Assembly (NCBI GenBank): GCA_964470845.1
Contig: CAYYEL010000066.1
Coordinates: forward strand, 1-11,859
Direction: 5' to 3'
Source of the DNA: HGM04593 sp964470845
Lineage (GTDB): Bacteria; Bacteroidota; Bacteroidia; Bacteroidales; Bacteroidaceae
Length of the DNA stretch: 11,859 nucleotides
Position numbers and translations under genes: made by a program. The notes below the pieces were generated by a model. The model was given only the letters and a program-made list of their open reading frames with translations. It was not told where the DNA came from and did not search any database. Numbering within the stretch: position 1 is the first letter of the stretch; each line of letters begins with the position of its first letter. This document shows positions 1 to 6,068 of the stretch, in pieces.

Positions 1-2
1 AC

Positions 3-71
3 AGTTACTTTGACTATTCTTTTGAGCATGGATGGTCAGTAGTGGCTGTATATCGCAAAGTGTTTGAATAG
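3..71 (+). CDS. C-terminal end of an upstream gene (partial, unknown)
   Basis: An open frame runs in from the left edge and stops at TAG (69-71), giving 22 residues that end in HGWSVVAVYRKVFE. The composition, with alternating hydrophobic residues and a charged end, looks like the last beta strand of a soluble protein, but this is too short to assign a family. The next plus-strand gene starts about 300 bases later, so this gene probably ends its own transcript here. A hairpin follows 45 bases after the stop. The call rests only on an open frame and plausible residues, so it may be chance. Confidence 0.45.
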   Translation, partial: SYFDYSFEHGWSVVAVYRKVFE

Positions 72-377
72 ATAAAATCATAACCTTCTTGTTTTAATAA
101 CTCTGTAAAGAAAAAGTGTCCCCTTGCTATTGCAGTAGCAAAGGGACAAAGTTGAATTGTCTAACCTACTCAAAAAAGAAACTTTAATTAACGACATTAA
201 TTTCTTGCGTATGAAATATAATGAAATTTTAATCAAAATTACCTATGAGTATAATAATGCACTTTCTCGTTGGATAAAAGTAAAGCATTATGTAGTATTA
301 TAATTGGCAACCATTCTGTTCATTTAGGGTACGCCACTCTTTTTAGGGTAAAGTCATATAAACTCACCTATATAATT
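72..377. other. AT-rich intergenic stretch
   Basis: About 306 bases lie between the partial gene and the DUF4476 gene. They hold an imperfect hairpin (117-148), a possible minus-strand -7 element (CAAAATTA on the plus strand at 234-241), and a direct repeat TTTAGGGTA at 323-331 and 342-350, close upstream of the DUF4476 start. The closest plus-strand -7 match is TATAATTG (299-306), one base off TAnnTTTG, and it has no -33 TTG at the right distance. I therefore cannot name the promoter of the DUF4476 gene. No convincing protein gene is visible. Confidence 0.6.
117..148. terminator. Hairpin, possible terminator of uncertain direction
   Basis: Two 13-base arms, TGTCCCCTTGCTA and TAGCAAAGGGACA, pair with one mismatch around a 6-base loop. 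The plus strand shows no T tract after it (AAGTTG follows). It has five A's just before it (111-115), so the T tract sits on the minus strand and the structure fits a leftward transcript better. It could still mark the 3' end of the plus-strand gene that stops at 71. Confidence 0.5.
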
Positions 378-809
378 ATGAAAAATTCGGGAAAATTGAT
401 GATTCTGATGCTGATGCTGCTGATTGGTGCTTCGGCTGTGAGTGCACAAGATTGGGCAGGCGATGTAGAGCGTGTCGAGCATCGAGGGCGCGATAGAGGC
501 TATCGCGAGATTAAGCCTATGAAGAGTGGCGACTTTAAGAAATTCTGTAGGTATGTAAAAGATACCTCATTCGATAAAAATAAGATTCATATTGTCGAGA
601 TTGCAACCTTCGGCTCTTATTTCTCTTCGGAGCAGTGTTATAAGATATTATCGCTTTTCTCGTTTGATGATAATAAACTTGCTGTACTGAGGATTTTAAA
701 GCCTGTTATCCTTGACTATAACTGTGCCGAGAAAATTTTGAGCTCTTTCAGTTTCTCATCCAAACGCGAAAAGGCAGCTGCTATTTTACTGCGTGGAATG
801 AGCCGATAA
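378..809 (+). CDS. Secreted DUF4476 domain protein
   Basis: This is a 143-residue exported protein of unknown function. Residues 1-23 form a signal peptide: a short basic start (MKNSGK), a hydrophobic core rich in Leu and Met, then SAVSA before Gln24, the likely signal peptidase I cleavage site. The rest matches my memory of DUF4476, a Bacteroidota domain made of short helical repeats. Three units are visible, at about 52-75, 82-106 and 112-137, each with a SF or FSF motif followed by basic and hydrophobic residues. Each unit has one Cys at a similar place (C57, C87, C116). An upstream in-frame ATG at 270 would add 36 residues before the signal peptide, so the start at 378 is preferred. No lipobox Cys follows the signal peptide, so the mature protein is probably periplasmic or secreted. 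It stands alone, closed by a strong terminator. Confidence 0.85.
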   Translation: MKNSGKLMILMLMLLIGASAVSAQDWAGDVERVEHRGRDRGYREIKPMKSGDFKKFCRYVKDTSFDKNKIHIVEIATFGSYFSSEQCYKILSLFSFDDNKLAVLRILKPVILDYNCAEKILSSFSFSSKREKAAAILLRGMSR

Positions 810-814
810 ATGTT

Positions 815-853
815 AGAAGGTTGCAACCAAGGGTGTTGCAACCTTCTTTTTTT
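815..853 (+). terminator. Rho-independent terminator between DUF4476 gene and thrA
   Basis: The perfect 13-base arms AGAAGGTTGCAAC and GTTGCAACCTTCT enclose a 7-base loop, and a T run continues to 853. It begins 6 bases after the DUF4476 stop and ends 2 bases before the thrA stop on the other strand. The T tract favours plus-strand termination. The same stem probably also stops thrA transcripts, though the minus strand has only a poor T tract after it. Confidence 0.9.
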
Positions 854-854
854 C

Positions 855-3296
855 TTAAATGTTGGCTATTCTCATTATGTCGGCAAATACTCCGGCGGCG
901 GTAACGCTTGCGCCTGCACCGTAGCCTTTTATAAGCATTGGGTACTCTTTGTAGCGTTCGGTAGTCAGCAGTACAATGTTGTTGCTGCCTTCGAGATTGT
1001 AGAATGGATGGTGCTTATTAACCTTGCACAGCGAGACGCTTCCCTTTCCGTCTTGATATTTTGCGATAAAGCGCCAGTGCATCTTCTCGGCCTCCATTTT
1101 CTGACGCTCGGCCTCAAAATCGGCGTCAAGCTCGGGCAGACGCTCCCAAAAATTCTCAAGCGAACCGTTGAACAGCTCATCGGGAATGAAAAGATTGGCC
1201 TCGACATCCTCTTGCTCTATGGCGTATCCGGCCTCGCGTGCAAGAATAACCAATTTGCGGATGACATCTTTTCCGCTGAGGTCGATGCGCGGGTCGGGCT
1301 CGCTGTAACCCTTCTCCTGAGCCAGACGCACCGTCTCGCTCAATGGAACATCGCTACTGAGCATATTGAATATGAAGTTGAGCGTACCGCTTAGTACAGC
1401 CTCAATCTTCAGAATCTTGTCGCCACTGTTTATAAGGTCGTTAATGGTGTTAATTATAGGAAGACCTGCACCCACGTTTGTCTCGAACAGGAATTTTATG
1501 CTGCGTTGGCGGGCAATATGTTTCAGATGGCTGTATGTGGCATAGTCGGACGAGGCGGCAATCTTGTTGGCGGCCACCACCGAGATATTGTGCTCTAAAA
1601 AGTCGCCATATAGTGCTGCTACCTCGCCGTTGGCAGTACAATCGACAAATACCGAATTAAATATATTCATCTTGATAATCTCGTTACGCATACGGTCGAT
1701 GCTGCTCTCGGGGCTCTCGGCAAGTGCTTGTCGATAGTTTGTGAGGTCGAGCCCCTCGCGGTCGAATATTGCGTGGCGGCTGTTGGCTATTCCCACCACA
1801 TTCAGTTGCAGGCTGTGCTCGCTCATCAGTTTCTTGCGTTGCGAGGCTATCTGTTCGATGAGGCTGCCACCCACTGTGCCTATTCCACAGATGAACAGGT
1901 TCAGTACCTTATACTCGGACAAGAAGAACGAGTCGTGTATTACGTTCAGTGTCTTACGCAGCAACTTATCCTTGATGACAAATGAGATATTCGTCTCTTG
2001 CCCGCCTTGTGCACAAGCAATTACGTTAATACCGTTGCGTCCCAGTGTCTGGAATAATTTTCCTATGATGCCGGCATTGTGTCGCATATTTTCGCCTACA
2101 ATGGCAACGGTCGATAGGTTGCTCACTGCCGTTACCGACTCCATAAGTCCCATTGATATTTCCTTGGCAAATTCTTGATTAAGAACCTCGCAGGCCTTGG
2201 CTGCATCGACGTGTCGCAGACCTATCGAGGTGCTGTTCTCCGATGAAGCCTGTGCTACAAGAAACACGCTTATATCGGCGTCGGCAAGGGTTTTGAATAT
2301 ACGGTGGTTCACACCCACAATTCCTACCATTCCCAAGCCTTGCACTGTCAGTAGGTCGGTGTCGTTGATGCTCGATATTCCTTTGATTAACCGTCCTCCA
2401 CCCGAATCGCTCTCGGCGCTGATTATTGTGCCCTCGCCATCGGGGTTGAAGGTGTTTTTTATGGCAATGGGAATATTTGCCTTGAATACGGGGTAGATGG
2501 TGGGGGGATATACAACCTTTGCTCCAAAATTACAAAGCTCGGTAGCCTCGACGTAGCTCAGTCGCTTTATCGTATAGGCATTGTTTATAACCTTGGGGTC
2601 GGCTGTCATAAATCCGTCAACGTCGGTCCATATCTCAAGAATGTCGGCCTTTAGTGCCGCTGCCAAAATGGCCGCAGTGTAGTCCGAACCGCCCCTGCCC
2701 AGATTGGTGATATCGCCGCTTGTCTTGTCCTGCGAAATAAAGCCCGGGACAATGATTATTCTATCCTCCTTGCCATCGAAATGTTGGTGTATTAGACGGT
2801 CGGTCTCTTCGTCGGCAAGAATGTTTTTATTGTGCTTCACCTCGGTTCTTATGAAGCCTCGGGCATTGTAGCGTACTGCGCCGTCGATGAGGGCTGTAAC
2901 TATGCGGCTCGATATTCTTTCGCCATAGCTTAGAATGGTTGCCTCGGTCTTTGCGGTGATATTGTTTATGAGTGCAAGGCCTTGATAGATGTTGTCGAGC
3001 TCGTTTAGCAGTTTGTCAACCTCGTGCAACAGTGCTGTTCGCTTTTTGTCGCACGTTATTATGCTGTAAATAAGCTCGTGGTGGCGTGTTACAATCTGTT
3101 GAAACTCGTCGTTGAAGGCGGGGTTGCCCTCGGCTGCCATTTGCGAGGTTTTTATCAGTTTGTCGGTTATACCGCCCAATGCGGAGACTACTACAATTAC
3201 ATTTTCGTGCTTAGCGGTTGTCTCGACAATGTTTTTTAGGTTTAATATGCTGTTTACGGAACCAACCGATGTTCCGCCGAATTTCATTACTTTCAT
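855..3296 (-). CDS. thrA: Bifunctional aspartokinase / homoserine dehydrogenase
   Basis: This 813-residue cytoplasmic enzyme catalyses the first and third steps from aspartate to homoserine, feeding threonine, methionine and lysine synthesis. The N-terminal kinase (about 1-295) opens with KFGGTSVGS (5-13), carries TNLGRGGSDYTA (197-208) and WTDVDGFMTADP (223-234). Two ACT-type regulatory domains follow (about 315-380 and 395-460), the usual site of feedback inhibition by threonine. The homoserine dehydrogenase (about 465-813) has the nucleotide-binding GIGTVGG (471-477), AANK with Lys578, the substrate region ETNVGAGLP (605-613), and DLSGKDVIRK (672-681) with the likely catalytic Lys676. The length matches ThrA (E. 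coli, about 820). An in-frame ATG at 3371 would add 25 residues, but that stretch overlaps a strong promoter match, so the start at 3296 (MKVMKFGG) is chosen. No leader peptide or attenuator is seen in the short 5' region. The gene stands alone, without thrB or thrC beside it. Confidence 0.96.
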   Translation of the reverse strand: MKVMKFGGTSVGSVNSILNLKNIVETTAKHENVIVVVSALGGITDKLIKTSQMAAEGNPAFNDEFQQIVTRHHELIYSIITCDKKRTALLHEVDKLLNELDNIYQGLALINNITAKTEATILSYGERISSRIVTALIDGAVRYNARGFIRTEVKHNKNILADEETDRLIHQHFDGKEDRIIIVPGFISQDKTSGDITNLGRGGSDYTAAILAAALKADILEIWTDVDGFMTADPKVINNAYTIKRLSYVEATELCNFGAKVVYPPTIYPVFKANIPIAIKNTFNPDGEGTIISAESDSGGGRLIKGISSINDTDLLTVQGLGMVGIVGVNHRIFKTLADADISVFLVAQASSENSTSIGLRHVDAAKACEVLNQEFAKEISMGLMESVTAVSNLSTVAIVGENMRHNAGIIGKLFQTLGRNGINVIACAQGGQETNISFVIKDKLLRKTLNVIHDSFFLSEYKVLNLFICGIGTVGGSLIEQIASQRKKLMSEHSLQLNVVGIANSRHAIFDREGLDLTNYRQALAESPESSIDRMRNEIIKMNIFNSVFVDCTANGEVAALYGDFLEHNISVVAANKIAASSDYATYSHLKHIARQRSIKFLFETNVGAGLPIINTINDLINSGDKILKIEAVLSGTLNFIFNMLSSDVPLSETVRLAQEKGYSEPDPRIDLSGKDVIRKLVILAREAGYAIEQEDVEANLFIPDELFNGSLENFWERLPELDADFEAERQKMEAEKMHWRFIAKYQDGKGSVSLCKVNKHHPFYNLEGSNNIVLLTTERYKEYPMLIKGYGAGASVTAAGVFADIMRIANI

Positions 3297-3340
3297 CTTT
3301 CTATTGTGTAGCAGGCTTTTGATATTCTCTGCGGCGGGTG

Positions 3341-3372
3341 CAAATTTATCAATTTTACAACATAATAGCAAA
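3341..3372 (-). promoter_or_regulatory. Bacteroides-type promoter of thrA
   Basis: Read on the minus strand, TTTG (3372-3369) is followed by a 20-base spacer and TAAATTTG (3348-3341). This is an exact match to the Bacteroidota housekeeping pattern of -33 TTTG and -7 TAnnTTTG. Transcription would start near 3334, leaving a 5' leader of roughly 40 bases before the ATG at 3296. It gives thrA its own promoter, independent of the gene upstream. Confidence 0.7.
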
Positions 3373-3471
3373 TAAATGGTCGATAATGATTTTTTTTGCC
3401 TGCTGTTTGCTGCAAATTATGGTGCTTTTGTGTCTATACGCTTTCTTTATGTGAATTGCGATTGCGGTTCA

Positions 3472-4467
3472 TTAGGCGTATGTGAAATTCGTGGGCAGTG
3501 TTATTTTGTCTTTATCGAGCGGGATGCGGTGTTTCTGGTAACGTCCCTGTGTAGGCATATAGCGTTGGGCTACGTCGCTGCGCAGTTTGCTCAGAAACTC
3601 GTGGCGTATGATTGAGAGGTTCTTGTGCAGATAGTTGTGTGTGGGGTTTGTTATTCTCTCGAACATTCTTTTTATGACGCTCCAATTTTGTCGGCCCGAT
3701 ATTAGACGGTATATACTCTGAAACTCCTCGCTGTAATCATTTATATCCTTGAGGATTATTCCACCGGGGTGGCACAGTAAAAATATGTACAGTGCTTTGG
3801 GCAGTGGCGCAAGCTCTATTTTTATTTGCGGGTACAGGGGGAGTGTAATGTCGTAACTGTCGTTTATGCAAATGTCGCTAAGGGTAATATCTTCGGGGGA
3901 TTCAATGTTTGTCGGTATAAGGTCGGCTGCAACGTAGTGGTCGTCCTCGTGGTTAATGGGTGGTGTGTCGTCGGGCATACGGAAACGCAGCGTCGGACGT
4001 TCGCTGTTGTCGTAGTCGCCGTAGTCGTAACTGTTGATGTTTCTTAGTCTGTATTGTCTTTCGTAAGCGATAATGCTGTTCAGTGCTTCGTATATGCGTG
4101 TTTGCAGTGCCTCCTCGCTCTCGCCATCGGGAATCTCCTCGAACATAATTTCGGCAATGGGAATCTCGTCGTATGAAATATCAACATCGACAATGGCGGC
4201 AAAAGAACCCTTTTGCAGTGTGGCCGTGTTGTCCGAGAGGGTTGCTTGAGGGTTGCTGCGCTGTATAATCTGTGCAGTTGTGTAGATTGTGGAGGGTAGT
4301 GTGTGCAGGGTGTACGGGCCTGCACCGTGTCGCTCAAGATATTTCAGAAAATCGTTGCTGTGGTTTGCAATATATTTGTCGGCAAAAGTGTTGCTGCCGC
4401 TTGCTGTGTAGTAAATGATTTTTGAACGGCCTGCGTATATTTCCGATTCTCTGAAAAGATATTTCAT
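3472..4467 (-). CDS. Conserved-looking protein of unknown function
   Basis: I do not recognise this 331-residue protein. It has no signal peptide or membrane segment, so it is probably cytoplasmic. Three parts can be seen: an N-terminal region (about 1-120) ending in a strand-rich AAIVDVDISYDEIPIAEI stretch; an acidic, Tyr-, Asn- and Asp-rich middle (about 145-215) that looks flexible; and a more ordered C-terminal region (about 220-331). The C-terminal part begins LPKALYIFLLCHPGGI and ends in a basic segment. Its order (helix, HPGG turn, helix, a long basic helix with IIRHEFLSKLR, then a YMPTQGRYQKHRIPL hairpin) resembles the layout of a winged-helix DNA-binding domain, but that is inference from pattern only. 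It is divergent from radA and lies 175 bases upstream of thrA. No clear terminator follows it, so some transcripts may run into thrA. Confidence 0.8.
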   Translation of the reverse strand: MKYLFRESEIYAGRSKIIYYTASGSNTFADKYIANHSNDFLKYLERHGAGPYTLHTLPSTIYTTAQIIQRSNPQATLSDNTATLQKGSFAAIVDVDISYDEIPIAEIMFEEIPDGESEEALQTRIYEALNSIIAYERQYRLRNINSYDYGDYDNSERPTLRFRMPDDTPPINHEDDHYVAADLIPTNIESPEDITLSDICINDSYDITLPLYPQIKIELAPLPKALYIFLLCHPGGIILKDINDYSEEFQSIYRLISGRQNWSVIKRMFERITNPTHNYLHKNLSIIRHEFLSKLRSDVAQRYMPTQGRYQKHRIPLDKDKITLPTNFTYA

Positions 4468-4494
4468 TATTTGCTGTTTTTATGGGTTACTCGG

Positions 4495-4502
4495 CAAAAA
4501 TA
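4495..4502 (-). promoter_or_regulatory. Probable -7 element for the 331-residue protein gene
   Basis: On the minus strand this reads TATTTTTG, an exact TAnnTTTG match 27 bases upstream of the ATG at 4467. No TTG is seen at the expected -33 position, so this is a half-match. The short distance to the start codon supports it. Confidence 0.45.
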
Positions 4503-4620
4503 GTAACAAACGAGCGAGAATATATAAAGTTTACTTTAATATTTTCAAAGCGAATGCCCATTATTTTCGCTATTTACAGCAAAAATCAGGAAAAAATATC
4601 TAAATAATGAAATGTAATTC

Positions 4621-4651
4621 TTGCCAATGCGGCGTTGTTGCGCTATCTTAG
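4621..4651 (+). promoter_or_regulatory. Probable promoter of radA
   Basis: TTG (4621-4623), a 20-base spacer and TATCTTAG (4644-4651) match the Bacteroidota -33/-7 pattern with one base off in the -7 box. It lies 28 bases upstream of the radA ATG, giving a short leader. The ATG at 4635 would fall inside this promoter, which supports the start at 4680. Confidence 0.55.
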
Positions 4652-4679
4652 CACTCAATTAAACTTTGGAAGCAGATTT

Positions 4680-6047
4680 ATGGCTAAAGAAAAGAGTGTT
4701 TTCTTGTGTAACGAGTGTGGTTACGAGTCGCCGAAATGGGCAGGTAAATGCCCGTCGTGCGGTGCGTGGAATAGTTTCGTCGAGAAGGTAGTGCGCACCT
4801 CGCCGTCGTCGCGTATGCCCACCGCTGTCGATGAGAAATCTCTTTCACAACCTGTGCTCATTGATACGGTCTCAACCGACGAGTTGCCGCGTATCGACCT
4901 TGGCGACGCCGAGCTCAACCGCGTGCTTGGTGGCGGTCTTGTACCCGGCTCGATGGTGCTGTTGGGCGGTGAACCGGGTATAGGAAAATCGACGCTTGTG
5001 CTTCAGACAGTGCTTAATATGCCTTTGCGCAGGGTGCTCTATGTATCGGGCGAGGAGAGTGCACGGCAGATTAAATTGCGTGCCGACCGCATCGAACATC
5101 AACATTCCGGGTGTATGATTGTGTGCGAGACGCTGCTCGAAACAATTTTTACTCACATAAAAAATGTAGCGCCCGAGCTTGTGATAATCGACTCTATACA
5201 GACAATGTGCAGTGAGACGGTCGATTCCTCGCCGGGTAGTATGTCGCAAGTGCGCGAGTGTGCGGCAATGCTTCTTAAATATGCCAAAGAGCACAATGTA
5301 CCGGTGATTCTCATAGGCCACATTACAAAGGATGGTACAATTGCCGGCCCCAAAATTCTGGAGCACATTGTGGATGTTGTAATACAATTCGAGGGCGACC
5401 AGCATCATTTGTATCGTGTGCTGCGTTCTATAAAGAACCGCTTCGGAAGTACCGCCGAGCTTGGTATTTACGAGATGCGTCGCGAGGGGTTGCGGCAGGT
5501 TAATAACCCCTCGGAACTTCTTTTGGGCGAGCGGCACAGTGGAATGAGCGGTGTTGCCATTGCTTCGGCAATCGAGGGGGTGAGCCCTTTTCTTATCGAG
5601 GTTCAAGCGCTTGTGAGCAGCGCTGTCTATGGCACTCCGCAACGCTCGGCAACAGGATTCGATACGCGCCGTATGAATATGCTGCTTGCGGTGCTCGAAA
5701 AACGTGTAGGCTTCAAATTGGCACAGAAGGATGTTTATTTGAACATTGCGGGTGGATTGCGCGTAAACGATCCGGCCATCGACCTCTCGGTAATAAGCGC
5801 AATACTATCGAGCAATATGGACGTCGAGATTGAACCCGATATTTGTATGGCGGGCGAGGTTGGCCTCTCGGGCGAGATTCGTCCTGTCAACCGCATCGAA
5901 CAGCGCATTGCCGAGGCCGCCAAGCTGGGCTTCAGCCGTATAATTGTGCCCAAGAGCAATTTAAAACGTCTCGACCTCTCGCGCTTCTCTATCGAGGTAC
6001 TGTCGGTTGCTAAGGTCGAGGAGGCTTTCCGTCTTATTTTCGGTTGA
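4680..6047 (+). CDS. radA: DNA repair protein RadA
   Basis: RadA (Sms) is a RecA-like ATPase and branch-migration helicase that helps process recombination intermediates during repair. This copy has 455 residues, normal for the family. It has an N-terminal zinc finger with C10, C13, C24 and C27; a Walker A motif GGEPGIGKST (96-105); a Walker B strand ending in Asp171 (ELVIID); the RadA signature KNRFG (252-256), needed for activity in other RadA proteins; and a C-terminal Lon-protease-like domain (about 290-455) with YLNIAGGLRV. All diagnostic motifs are intact. The upstream in-frame ATG at 4635 adds 15 residues not expected in the family and lies in the promoter, so MAKEKSVFLC is taken as the start. 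It is probably the first gene of a two-gene unit with the FAD oxidoreductase 21 bases downstream. Confidence 0.97.
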   Translation: MAKEKSVFLCNECGYESPKWAGKCPSCGAWNSFVEKVVRTSPSSRMPTAVDEKSLSQPVLIDTVSTDELPRIDLGDAELNRVLGGGLVPGSMVLLGGEPGIGKSTLVLQTVLNMPLRRVLYVSGEESARQIKLRADRIEHQHSGCMIVCETLLETIFTHIKNVAPELVIIDSIQTMCSETVDSSPGSMSQVRECAAMLLKYAKEHNVPVILIGHITKDGTIAGPKILEHIVDVVIQFEGDQHHLYRVLRSIKNRFGSTAELGIYEMRREGLRQVNNPSELLLGERHSGMSGVAIASAIEGVSPFLIEVQALVSSAVYGTPQRSATGFDTRRMNMLLAVLEKRVGFKLAQKDVYLNIAGGLRVNDPAIDLSVISAILSSNMDVEIEPDICMAGEVGLSGEIRPVNRIEQRIAEAAKLGFSRIIVPKSNLKRLDLSRFSIEVLSVAKVEEAFRLIFG

Positions 6048-6068
6048 TACAAAATTTTTCTTTGAACA

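Noticed and set aside
225..240. Inverted repeat AATTTT / AAAATT
   Set aside because: Six A/T-only pairs in AT-rich DNA are expected by chance.
211..303. A 30-codon frame (ATG at 211, TAA at 301-303) in the gap before the DUF4476 gene
   Set aside because: It is very AT-rich, has no ribosome site or recognisable features, and lies in a region with no matching promoter; chance is the simplest reading.
810..1394. A 194-codon plus-strand frame starting at the DUF4476 stop
   Set aside because: It begins inside the terminator and lies antisense to the homoserine dehydrogenase end of thrA, which has clear family motifs.
3373..3471. A possible terminator for the 331-residue protein gene near an eight-T run (3390-3397)
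   Set aside because: On the minus strand only a 4-base stem (TTGC/GCAA) precedes a run of A's, not T's, so it does not fit an intrinsic terminator.
4872..5642. A 256-codon minus-strand frame
   Set aside because: It is antisense to the core of radA, whose motifs are intact; its residue composition (many His, Arg, Thr) is typical of a shadow frame.
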